Below the pieces are notes generated by a model that saw only the letters and a program-made list of their open reading frames with translations, had not been told where the DNA came from and did no database searches. The position numbers were made by a program, and so were the translations under genes. This document shows, in pieces, positions 25,377 through 36,589 of a stretch of 64,000 nucleotides of DNA. The stretch spans positions 1 through 64,000 of the forward strand of contig CAUYLG010004962.1 of the NCBI GenBank assembly GCA_963573385.1. Direction: 5' to 3'. Each line of letters begins with the position of its first letter. The first letter of the stretch is position 1. Origin of the DNA: Cacajao melanocephalus. Its lineage: Eukaryota > Chordata > Mammalia > Primates > Pitheciidae.

Positions 25377-25679
25377 GGAGACAGGGCCTTGCTTTGTCAC
25401 CCAGGCTGGAGTGCCATGGTGTGATCTGGGGATCTGGGCTCACTGCAACCTCCACCTCCCTGGCTCAAGCAATCCTCCCACCTCAATCTCCTGAGGAGCT
25501 GGGACTACAGGCGTGCACCTCCATGCCCAGCTAATACATATATATATGTATGTATATATAGTAGAGACAGGGTCTTACTGTGTTGCCCAGGCTGATCTCA
25601 AACTCCTGGGCTCAAGTGATCTGCCCACCTCAGCCTCCCAAAGTGTTGCTATTACAGGCGTGAACCACCATGCCTGGCC
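25377..25679 (-). mobile_element. Alu, antisense
   Basis: GGAGACAGGGCCTTGCTTTG start, both arms and GCCTGGCC end. An ATATATGTATGTATATATAG patch at about 25,540-25,560 replaces the mid-element T run. Confidence 0.93.
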
Positions 25680-27006
25680 AAGATATTTTTATTAAGTTAA
25701 TTCTAAAAGCAGCAACTTACATCTTCAGGAAATGCAGTCAAAAGGCCAATGTATGATTTAATATAAAATCCAAGACTGAAGTTGCAGTTTATTGCTAATA
25801 ATGTAATACAGAATATGTGTTTAATATGTCAAATTAATAAACAGCATGTTTACAAAATAGAAACTATTTGGTCAAGTGTGTTATAAATGTATAACAGAAA
25901 CCCTCATAATATATGAGGAACGAGGACAACTACAAGTTTAAAGGATTTGATGTGTGACTTACATGATGCCTAATAAACACTTGTAGACAGAATTCCTTTC
26001 CTATTCCCACTATCACTGAAGGTATCGGATGAACCTGTGCTTTTGGTGAGGGTTCCTCACTTCTTCATTAAGTGGGACAGGGACATGGGACAGGCAACCT
26101 ATTTCCAGAAAACTGATGGCCATCTGCGTGAAATGTCAGCCAAACAACCAGATGTTTGATGTGGATTGGCTCCCACATCCGGCTTCTTGATCGAATTCCT
26201 CCTCTCTCCACCCAGATGTTTTAGAAACACAGAGAACTTAATGAAGCTTGTCCGGGGCCCGCAGAGAAGGGGCGGTAATATTTTGGTGTCCTGCAGGGGG
26301 CGAAGTTACCTCTAATTTTCTCAAGTCAGTTCGTACATTCCAGCGGACTTCAAAGCCAGATCTGCTCCTGTCCCTCCAACTCCACCCACCCCACGCCTCC
26401 TACTCTTGAAGCACATGTGGACGTATTCTAGCTCCCTGTCCTGAGACTTCCAGGGGAGCACTGAGGGTGTCTGATGGGGAAGGGTCTAAGTAGCAGAAAG
26501 CAGACAAGGTGGGGGTTAGGGGTTTCTTATGCACCCAGAGATCCAATTGGCTTGGAGAAACAGTAGTCCCAATTTTGAGTTATTAAAATCCTATAACTGT
26601 ATCTCTTTTCCTGTCCCCTTTGTGTCAGTGGATACAAGCGCTTGACTGCATGTTTCCCGCAGACATGGTGTGCACATGTTGGGAGCCATCGTGGACAGAA
26701 GAGTACATCCTCAGTTGGATGTCACTGTCCTTCTGATAACTGTAATGTGTCTCACTGCACATCATTTCTGGGGCTTCCTCTGACTTTTAAGGGAGATGTA
26801 GGTTCTCATGTTCATCACTTGGAGGCACCCTCAACAGCTCCTCATTCTAGCCCCATTTGACAGAAACTGAGAATCCATCTTGGTGGGGTGGGGAGCCTGT
26901 GACAAACCTGAATCAGGGTTGCTGCTCAGATGTTTAGTTGATAGTCACTTTAGACTCATGTCATATGAACCCATCTATTTCTAAGTGTCTAAGGAAAGGG
27001 AGAGAT
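25680..27006. other. Unclassified stretch upstream of BMP6
   Basis: Mostly unrecognised. Includes a CTCF-like motif at 26,290-26,303. Confidence 0.35.
26290..26303 (+). promoter_or_regulatory. Candidate CTCF-binding motif
   Basis: CCTGCAGGGGGCGA closely fits the CTCF core (CCnnnAGGGGGCG). It lies about 2.8 kb upstream of the BMP6 TATA-like box. Inference from motif only. Confidence 0.35.
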
Positions 27007-27007
27007 G

Positions 27008-27009
<2 letters not shown>

Positions 27010-27049
<40 letters not shown>
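27010..27049. repeat. (GT)20 microsatellite
   Basis: Uninterrupted GT dinucleotides. Confidence 0.97.
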
Positions 27050-27050
<1 letters not shown>

Positions 27051-27082
27051 CTGCACTAGATCCACCCCCATAGATGCATATA

Positions 27083-27434
27083 CAAGTCGAGTATCCCTTA
27101 TCCAAAATGCTTGGGACCAGAAGTATTTTGAATTTCAGATTTTGGATTTTGGAATATTTGTATATATATATAGATACCTTAGGGATGAGATCCAAGTCTA
27201 AACATGAAATTCATTTATGTTTCAAATATATCTCATATATATAGCCTGAAGGTAATTTAATACATTATTTTAAATAATTTTGTGGATGAAAATTTTGACT
27301 GTGTTTTGACTGTGTCCCATCCTATGAGGTCAGGTGTGGAATTTTCCATCTGAGGCGTCATGTCAGCTCTCAGAAATTTTTAGATTTTGGAGTGTTTTGG
27401 ATGCCAGATTTTTGGGCTAGGGATGCTCAACCTG
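27083..27434 (+). mobile_element. MER2-like (Tigger-related) DNA transposon
   Basis: Inverted ends: CAAGTCGAGTATCCCTTATC at the left, and the right end reverse-complements to CAGGTTGAGCATCCCTAGCC. TA dinucleotides flank it (27,081-27,082; 27,435-27,436), as expected for Tc/mariner insertion. Internal 'ATGCTTGGGACCAGAAGTATTT' fits MER2. Confidence 0.85.
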
Positions 27435-27436
27435 TA

Positions 27437-28990
27437 CAATAGGTGGGTGATGCCTTGATTTTGTGTTTTAAATGGCACAGCCCCACCAAGGCACCCTCGC
27501 CCATGCTTGAAATATTTAGTTTCCTGTGTCTTCCCCCACTGCCCTCATAGGTGGAAACGTCTTTTAGTCTCCTTGCATCTCACCAGAAATCTTACAAAGA
27601 AGGTGTGACTAGGTTTAAAAAAGGAGGCTCTTGGCAGGAAGTGTAGGTGTATTTGCTGGGATTTCAGACCTTCTGAGGAGAGCTCTTGGCTGCTGTGGGG
27701 CACTGCAATGAATATATGTCCTTAATATGTGCCATACAGAAAAAGGAAGTGATGGGGCTCTTGAATTCTGTGGGTCCTGGCATCCCAGACGAAGTATTGT
27801 ATTATCTTTTCAGATGGAAGGAATCCCTGTAAAGATGGTTAAAGACTGGCATTCAGGGGTGCTAAGTTGTGTGGCCTGAAATTAATGGCTATCTGATATT
27901 TGTAGAAGTAAAGACTCTTCTAAATGACCACCTGTGTCTGGGCCAAGACAGAACTAGAAAGAAGGAGCTGGTGGTTGGTTGGAGGTAAAGACCTTTACCC
28001 ATGAGAAATAGATTCTTGGAAATAGGGTAGGAATGCTTATAAGATTCGGACGAGCAGAAAGCCTTTGCTCTCATAAATTCATGAATGCCACAGTCTATAA
28101 TCTATCTGACTTCACTCTCAAATGCCTAGGACCATGTGGACTAAGGCTGGCAAGTCAGAAAATTGTAGTTTTTATTTTCTATTCCACACAATTTTCACCA
28201 GGTTAAAAAAACTTCATGTTTTAAGTGAATTTGCTTCAAGGATCCATAGATGACTGGGTGTTCCTGGGTGGGGTAAAGGCAAATGAATTTGTGTCCTCCT
28301 TGGCATATGGTGTTGGTGTTGGTGTTGGTGTTATCTTGTCTAAAGTCCACAGCAACCTGTGTTTCAGGACCCTGTCTATTATCCTGACCATTCAGAATGC
28401 ATGCCAAGCCCCTGCTCTTCTTCCTGGAGTTATCTTTATCATCCCTCCTCAAGTTTTATCTTGCATCATATAAACTACATTGTATTTCAATATATTAAAA
28501 TGCAACATTAATATATAAGCTGGAGAAGCACTGAGACATTTCCAAGAACATAGGGGATGACTTTTCTAATATATTGTCTGATTTCACTCTCGTTCTGTTG
28601 GGTGCTAGCTTAAGAAGCTAAACCAAAGCCCAAATGAACAGATAAGTCAACACATCCCACCCCAAACCCTCAGGACGCTGGCCTGGGTTACCTGTGGCCC
28701 TCTGTGTGGCCAGTTTGTGAGTAGCCTCCCCGGAGGGTGTGTCCCAATTTCCAGCAGCTGCCATAGAAAGCCACGTGTCCACTAAACGCCTACATTACAT
28801 CAATAAGAGAAACTAAGGAAGGGATGGAAAAGCTATCATTTTTCTTTTCTTCCTCAATTCTGGCAGTATAGTGATTTCACTGTTATTACTTTTATTTAAA
28901 GCATCCACTTAGGCCTTTTAAATGATGGTAAAGGGAAAGCTTCAGATTGGGGTATTGGTCAGATCGTTCTTCCTAGCGATGATCTCTTTG
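27437..28990. other. BMP6 5' flank, unclassified
   Basis: No recognised repeat over most of it. A short (GGTGTT)4 tandem lies at about 28,309-28,332. It may hold upstream regulatory DNA; nothing specific is provable by eye. Confidence 0.35.
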
Positions 28991-29093
28991 CCTTTGGCAC
29001 CTCGCGGCTCCTCGCAAGCCTCCAAGAATTCCCGGGTCTCGAAACCTACGCGCGGCGGAGGCGACGCCTCGCGGGAGAGGGTGGGTGAAAGAA

Positions 29094-29140
29094 GGGGGCG
29101 GGGCTACTTAAATAGCCCGCGAGCTTCGCGTCCCCATTGG
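29094..29140 (+). promoter_or_regulatory. BMP6: BMP6 core promoter motifs
   Basis: In order: a GC box GGGGGCGGGGC (29,094-29,104), a TATA-like TTAAATA (29,108-29,114) and an inverted CCAAT box ATTGG (29,136-29,140). The TATA-like box sits inside a small palindrome, GGGCTA...TAGCCC. A start about 25-30 bp downstream, near 29,140, is inferred. A second GC box GGGGCGGGG lies near 29,163. Confidence 0.6.
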
Positions 29141-29607
29141 CTGCCAGCCTGTCGGTTACCGCGGGGCGGGGAGTCCCGGGGCTGGAGTGCGGTACCTGAG
29201 TCGGGCGCGCAGCAGAAAGCCCACGTTGGCCGCTGCGGGGAGCGCGGCGTGGAGCGGCGGGAGACTGCGAATTCCTGTGTCGCCGCCGCCGCGGCCGCTG
29301 CTGGGCGAGCTGGTTCCCTTCCTTCCCATCCCCTCTGCGAGCGGGTGTGCTGGGCAGCCGGGCGAGCGCCGAACGGAAAGCAAGATCCTCGCCGCCTCCG
29401 CTTGAAGAGGCGAGCGGCGCGCGGAGATTTTGAGGGGGAGCGACGGTGCCCGAGGGCTCAGGGGCGCGGAGTTCTGGAGTGAGAAGGAAGTTAAACCTCG
29501 CGGAATAGACTGGCATTTCGGGACGCCTTGTCGCCGCAGCCTGGGCCCTGCGCCGGGGTGAACTTCACGGTGGCCCTGCGATCCCAGGAGGGGCGTGCGC
29601 CGCGGTG

Positions 29608-29634
29608 ATGCCGGGCATCTCCCGCAACTCGTGA
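29608..29634 (+). CDS. Upstream ORF 1 in BMP6 leader (8 codons)
   Basis: Reads MPGISRNS then TGA. It is the first of only two ATGs in the inferred leader. The -3 base is G, a moderate start context. If translated it could lower BMP6 initiation; this is inference. Confidence 0.35.
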   Translation: MPGISRNS

Positions 29635-29921
29635 GCGGCCCGCTGCCCGCCACCCAGGGTCCCACTCAGCCGCCAGGGAGGGCGCGGGGCAGCGCACGTG
29701 CGCGGCCGCCGAGGCCCGGAGTGACCGCGCCGCGACCCGCCCAGGAGCCAGGGCGCAGGCTGCAGCGCAGCTCGGACTCGGACGCACCTGGCCGGGACCG
29801 CGCGCCTCTAGAGACCTGCGCAAGGCTGTGGGGCTCCCCTTCCTCCCCTCCGAGCGGTTCTCCCAGTGATCGCCCCTTCGCTACCCCCCAGCCTGGGCAA
29901 CTGGGGGCGCCCCGGACGACC

Positions 29922-29939
29922 ATGAGAGATAAGGACTGA
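29922..29939 (+). CDS. Upstream ORF 2 in BMP6 leader (5 codons)
   Basis: Reads MRDKD then TGA. It ends 136 nt before the BMP6 ATG, so reinitiation at the main start is possible. Translation is not shown. Confidence 0.3.
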
Positions 29940-30075
29940 GGGCCAGGAAGGGGAAGCGAGCCCGCTGAGAGGTGGCGGGGGCTGCTCACGCCAAGGGCCA
30001 CAGGGGCCGCGCTCCGGCCTCTCTCCGCCGCTCCACGCCTCGCGGGATCCGCGGGGGCAGCCCGGCCGGGCGGGG

Positions 30076-30721
30076 ATGCCGCGGCTGGGGCGGAGGGCGC
30101 AGTGGCTGTGCTGGTGGTGGGGGCTGCTGTGTAGCTGCTGCGGGCCCCCGCCGCTGCGGCCGCCCCTGTCTACTGCCGCGGCCGCAGCCGCCGGGGGGCA
30201 GCTGCTGGGGGACGGCGGGAGCCCGGGACGCGCGGAGCAGCCGCCGCCGTCGCCGCAGTCCTCCTCGGGCTTCCTCTACCGGCGGCTCAAGACGCACGAG
30301 AAGCGGGAGATGCAGAAGGAGATCCTGTCGGTGCTGGGGCTCCCGCACCGGCCCCGGCCCCTGCACGGCCTCCAAGAGCCGTCGCCCCCGGCGCTCCCGC
30401 AGCAGCAGCAGCTGCCTCGCGGAGACCCCCCTCCCGGGCAGCTGAAGTCCGCGCCCCTCTTCATGCTGGATCTGTACAACGCCCTGTCCGCCGACGACGA
30501 CGAGGACGGGGCGTCGGAGGGGGAGAGGAAGCAGCCCTGGCCCCAAGAAGGAGCCAGCTCATCCCAGCCGCGGCAGCCGCCCCCGGGCGCCGCGCACCAG
30601 CTCAACCGCAAGAGCCTTCTGGCCCGCGGACCTGGCAGCCACAGCGCGTCCCCACTGACCAGCGCGCAGGATAGCGCCTTCCTCAACGACGCGGACATGG
30701 TCATGAGCTTTGTGAACCTGG
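30076..30721 (+). CDS. BMP6: BMP6 exon 1, coding part (N-terminal propeptide)
   Basis: Encodes the first 215 residues of BMP6, a secreted TGF-beta-superfamily ligand; from family knowledge it signals through BMP receptors and SMAD1/5/8, and in liver drives hepcidin expression. Visible parts: a Trp/Leu/Cys-rich signal peptide (about residues 9-23), a Pro/Ala/Gly-rich stretch with A6 (34-39), the propeptide helix [13 protein letters not shown] (81-93), a short QQQQ run (109-112), [13 protein letters not shown] (125-137), an acidic patch DADDDEDG (139-145) and [11 protein letters not shown] (205-215). The exon ends one base into a codon at CTGG before GTAAGG, so the furin site and the cystine-knot ligand domain lie in later exons outside the window. 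The ATG is the first in frame after the leader, with G at -3. Compared with the human protein as remembered there are many substitutions and a shorter Gln/Glu stretch. BMP7 and BMP5 were considered, but their N termini lack this pattern. Confidence 0.97.
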
Positions 30722-32540
30722 GTAAGGATTTGGGGTAACCTAATGACGACAACATTTCCCCCTTTTCAGTGTCCCAGGCCCAGGGGGGCGGAGGAGCTCC
30801 CCAGTCCCGCCTGGTGCGCTGGAGGACGCGGGGACAGGCAGGCTGTGCTCCCGCCACCTGCGCGGCGGTGGGCTGCACATGCGCTCCCCCGCACCTCGGG
30901 TAGGGCTGCGCACTGAGGTCCCGGGAGCGCTGCCCCCAGCTGGCGTGTCTTTGTGGGCGCCCTGAGCACGTTCCGCGTTTTTTTCACTCCTGCCCAGCTC
31001 TGGCCATGTTAACTCAACTGCAACAGAAAAGTCCAGCCTGAGTGTGGCCATCCTGGGAAGAGGGCTCTTCAATGCGATTTTTCCCTCTAAACTGCCTTCT
31101 TTTGCTCCCTAACTCGGAGTGAGTTTTCCCACCGTGACTTTTAGGGAATCCGACAGCGGCTGGGAACTTGGAAAACTTGGCCTGAGTATGTTTAGAGGTA
31201 CCCATGGCACTGGGGGAGGTTGCAGAGGAAAGTCCCGAAAGCACCGCGGAAGGCGCTCGGATCCTGGCCGGGCGGGGCTCGCTCTTGTTTAGGGTGGGGT
31301 GAAAGCTCCCATTACTGGGGTAATCCATCCTGTGCCCCTGCTCACATGCCCTTGGCCATTGTCCCCAAAGGCTGAACATTTGATCAATGCAGCCCAAGCT
31401 GCACGGGCAGAGGAACGGTGCGGGGTAGGGGCCGGGATTGGTCGCTGAGCTCCTCTGAACCGGTTGCCAGGCAACAGAATGGAAATTCAAGGGCGGCTAA
31501 ACCGAGCTCCGCCACAAACGTTCTGTGGCAAACCCGGACCGAGTCACATCGCCCTTTCCCCCCCCTCCCGCCCCCCTGAGTTTTCTCATCTGTAAATGAG
31601 AAGAGTGCAAAGAAGACACTTTTCTTCGGAGTCAGTGCCTCTGGTTTGCACTGCTCTTCATTCGTAAGCTGACTTAGTTTAGTGCAGACGTAGGACGGAG
31701 GGACGCGCTGTCGGGGGACAGACCAGGGGTGCTGTGGCCACGCCCGGGATGGGTGCAGCCACGCGGCAGGGTGGGTCTTCGCGGGCCTCCTTCCCTTGTG
31801 AGACGGTGGCTGTGCCCAGGCCCTTGAGTGGATGAGCAGACACTCGCCAAGGGAGCACACGGGTCTCCCAGCTACGTCAAAGACGCCGGTCTTTTAACTG
31901 CATTACTTACTGGAATGATTCCCGCGTAGAATACCTGGCGATTTCTTTACCAACCTATTATCTAAGATTCCCAACTCCGCTGAGCTTTGAGGGAGAGAAC
32001 GTGGGGGTTAAGAGCCAAGAGGGCAGGGGGAGGGTGTGGAGGCAGAGCGATTGGCATCCAAGTGGTGCAGAAATCCTCCTGGGAAATTCATGAAACAGAA
32101 TCTCACAGGGAGTCCAGGCTCAAGGCCTGCCAATCTGGCTGCTTGCACTGCCCGGGGTTCTGATTGGACAAGAATTTTCACAATTTATTGGAACCAAATC
32201 CAAGGTTGAGCCACCTCCAGGAAGCATTCTAAGGAAATTCTCATGCCAGTCAATAAAATTTGTAGTGGGTGGGGGCCGGGGTGGCAGAGGACCAGCGCTG
32301 TTCCTTATTCTAACTTTTCTGCTGCTTCTGACTTAATAAATTCCTCCCCTTGCTCTCTTCCTCTCCTCTCCTTCCACCCCGCCCCGCCAGGTTTCCTGAC
32401 AGCTTTGGGGAAATGTTTTATTGCCTTTTAGGGGTAGTCCTAACCTGGACAAAGGGGAGGAAAGCTGGCACTCCTGGCTACTTCACAGAGAATCGTGTTA
32501 CAGTCCCTGGGAAAGCAATTCCTGGGCTTGGCCTGAGGTT
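30722..32540. other. Proximal intron 1, repeat-free
   Basis: GC-rich to about 31,500, then normal. No recognised repeat or exon; long minus-strand open frames here are a by-product of high GC. The lack of insertions near the promoter suggests regulatory constraint (inference). Confidence 0.4.
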
Positions 32541-32544
32541 GTTA

Positions 32545-32748
32545 GCGTTAGCTGCCCTGGAGCATCACCTGGGGCACTTAGAGATCTGGGGATATTAGAG
32601 CTGCTCTGTGGACCCAGACCAGTCATGTCAGAGTCTTTGAGGGTGGGGCACAGGCATCTTTCTATTATTATTATTATTATTTTTAAGTACCTTAGGTTTT
32701 TCTAATGTGCTACCATGGTCAAGAAACACTGGCACAGGGGATCCCAAT
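32545..32748 (+). mobile_element. MER5A-like hAT element
   Basis: 'GCCCTGGAGCATCACCTGGGG', 'GACCCAGACCAGTCATGTCAG', a patch of ATT repeats at about 32,662-32,682, 'TCTAATGTGCTACCATGG' and 'TCAAGAAACACTGGCAC' follow MER5 order. Confidence 0.7.
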
Positions 32749-32784
32749 TTTTGAAGGAAATTGATACATCATCCCAGTAAGAGA

Positions 32785-33128
32785 TTAAGACCAAAGCTTT
32801 CAAGCATTACTACACCTTAGAATCACCTGGGTGTTAAGTGGGAGGTGGTGGTGGGGGGAACACCTTAAAAAAATCCAGATGCCCAGGTGGCACTCCATAT
32901 CAAATCAGAATGTGTGGAGGTGGAAGCCAGGTAGCGGTCTATTTTTGTACAAAAATAGAGGATCTCCCAATGTTGCCCAGGCTGGACTCAAACTCCTGGC
33001 CTCAAGCAATCCTCCTGACTTAGCCTCCTGAGTTGCTGGGACTGTAGGAGTGTGCCACCATGCCCAGCAGTGTCAGTGTTTTGTAAATAGCTCAGATGAT
33101 TTCAGTGTTTGGAAACCACTGCCTTAGA
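32785..33128 (+). mobile_element. Second MER5A-like element, split by an Alu monomer
   Basis: Left part: AGCTTTCAAGCATTAC..., 'TTAGAATCACCTGGGTGTTAA', AAATCCAGATGCCCAGGTGG. The right part after the Alu: 'AGCTCAGATGATTTCAGTGTTTGGAAACCACTGCC'. The two halves join across 32,941-33,069. Confidence 0.7.
32941..33069 (-). mobile_element. Alu-type monomer, antisense
   Basis: Single arm: 'CCAATGTTGCCCAGGCTGG' through 'GTGCCACCATGCCCAGCAG', without a second arm or long T head. Could be a free left monomer or a truncated Alu. Confidence 0.8.
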
Positions 33129-33129
33129 T

Positions 33130-34354
33130 GATATTTGAAATTTCAAGAGCTGGGCTTAAGGTGAGTTTGTAAAGTACAGTCACATTTACTGCATTTAGTG
33201 ATTCCCAAATTCCCCTTATTCCTTCCTTTTCTGACATTTCATGGGCTACAGGTACATAGTGCTTTGAGTCACACTGCTTAAAGTTGGCTGTCAACTAATC
33301 CTGCTAGGTGATGGTTTAACATAGGATCTCCCAGGGATATATTGACATTTTTCATAAAGGATTTTGAAAGATATATTTTAAAAAATCCCCTGAGAAATTT
33401 CAAGAGAACTCACCCAATAGTGCAATTTCAGCCCCCAGGACAGGCTGACGTGGAACTGAAAGAGAATTCTAGGATGGGAATTCTACACCAAGCCCCTCAT
33501 ATCCCATCACTGGGCTCCTTGTTCAAGTTATAGCTACTGTAGGTCCAGTTCTGGACTCCATAATGATAGTATGAAGAGAAAACTTTTGCAGGTAAGTAGA
33601 ATCCAAACATCATGCCATGCCACCTGCCAATGAAGCAATTCTATTTCATCTTAATCCTCTTAGCAATAGGAAAGGGGTATTTCATCATGACAGGCTAGAA
33701 TGGGGTACAATCTGATTGCCATGACTGTGAACATAGGAAGGACAGTTCATTTGAAGAAAGTTATTGTTTACCAGTGTTGGATCCTCTATATAGGGATGCT
33801 GGAGAATTACGGATTTCCTAATTGGTGTCATTGCCATGTTAACTGCCACATTGCCTGACTCATCTATGAAAGAATCTGCAGAAAGATAAACATTACAGCG
33901 CTGTATTTGAAAGTACTCTTCTACCTACTAGGTTAAGTAAATTACAAACTGGAAGTACAAGGGAAAGTATTACATGGTTGTAAACATCCGACTTCCCTGG
34001 GACTGGGGGAATAATTTACTCATGAAATACATTTAAAACACCCTGAGCCTTGTAAGCCAGCTGGACTATCAGGAAGTATGAATCAACAGGATAAATTTCT
34101 CTCTCATAGCGCAAGTGCTGGTCATCCAACCAGCTCATTGTTGTTTATGTTGACTGTTTCAAACTTTTTCTGGGTGAATAGGCTGGGATGTGTCACCTTC
34201 TAAATGCTAACCGTCTGCTGCTGGTGTGCAGAGTGCCTGCCTGGGTGAGCTCGTGAACCTGCATTCACTCAGGGCCACAGATGCCATTTTCTATTTGTTT
34301 TCTAATGCTAAAAATGTCTTGGCAGCTTAATGAGCAGCCCTGCCAATTTGGTGA
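33130..34354. other. Unclassified intronic stretch
   Basis: No recognised repeat or exon. Confidence 0.3.
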
Positions 34355-34680
34355 CCTTGGAGAGGTATCCTTCAGGTCCTAGCTTAAGATTCACCTAAGA
34401 GAGACCTTCTCTACAACTCCATATAAACTGGTTCTGCCCCCATCCCACCCACTTCTGTACCATGACAGCACTCTGTTTATTTCCTTCCTTGCACTTATCA
34501 CAAGGAGTTTTTCTTTTTTCTTGTTCAGTTTGCTTACTCATTTGTTTGTCTCCCCTGTAGGATGTCAGCCTCCAAAGGCGGAAACCACACTAACCCACCA
34601 CAGTAGCCCAAGTGCCTAACATCATGCTGACCACATGGAAGGTGCTTCGAAAAGACTGAATTAGTGAATATATGGACGTA
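34355..34680 (+). mobile_element. L2-like 3' end
   Basis: 'AGAGAGACCTTCTCTACAACTCC', 'TTCCTTGCACTTATCACAAGG', 'TTTGTCTCCCCTGTAGGATGTCAGC' and 'GTGCCTAACATCATGCTGACCACATGG' follow the L2 3' order. Confidence 0.65.
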
Positions 34681-35243
34681 GCCCATGCTTCAAGTTCATA
34701 TTTCACTGATCTGGAAGATTTGATTATTTAGAAAGGGTACACCTGATTTTTATTGAGTAAAAAGTTTAAAGTGAAAAGATTTAGGACAGGGAGGTTCATA
34801 GCATTTGAGGTAAATCGTCATGCTTTATTAATATACCTTTTTTATTAGTCACTTATATGTATATTAATTTGTAATATGCATTACATTTGAGAGTAGTAAA
34901 AACATTTAATTAAATACCTGCATTTCAGATTTCACTTGTTTATTTTAATTAATGAGGTATTGCCCTCCAAATGCTAGGGTTAAATGGAGATTTTTAAAAA
35001 CTCAAATTATGCTCAGAAAGGGAATCAGTATATATTAGTACAAGCAGCAAGAAACTTTCCCTAAAAATACTGGCAATCTTCTGAACAAAATTACTCTTGG
35101 GAAACATAAATAAGAAAAATGGAATACCCCCTGCTTGTATTTGTAACTAGATAACACTGTACTATCTTTTTCTCCTAAACATAGGATCAGTAGTACTAGT
35201 TTTCATTTAAGTTGCTTGTACTCATGAAGATTTTTGTTAGTAG
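34681..35243. other. Unclassified AT-rich intronic stretch
   Basis: No recognised feature. Confidence 0.3.
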
Positions 35244-35258
35244 AAAATAAGTCCATGT

Positions 35259-36574
<1,316 letters not shown>

Positions 36575-36589
36575 AGGAATGACAATTGT

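Larger units (their letters stand above)
29140..30075 (+). other. BMP6: BMP6 5' leader (5' UTR, start inferred)
   Basis: GC-rich leader between the inferred start and the initiator ATG. Only two upstream ATGs occur (29,608 and 29,922), each with a short in-frame stop. The 5' end depends on the promoter reading and is not directly visible. Confidence 0.5.
28991..31560. promoter_or_regulatory. CpG island over BMP6 promoter, exon 1 and intron start
   Basis: G+C and CpG density rise sharply at about 29,000 and fade after about 31,500, in contrast to the AT-rich flanks. The island covers the promoter motifs, the whole leader and the first coding exon, as is usual for a developmental signalling gene. 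Confidence 0.9.

Noticed and set aside
25116..25494. Lys/Glu/Arg- and Phe/Leu/Ser-rich frames
   Set aside because: Low-complexity translations of the polypyrimidine tract.
29046..30546. Long antisense and alternate-frame open frames in the CpG island
   Set aside because: High GC removes stop codons; the Arg/Pro/Ala-rich translations mirror BMP6 exon 1 and the leader and show no family.
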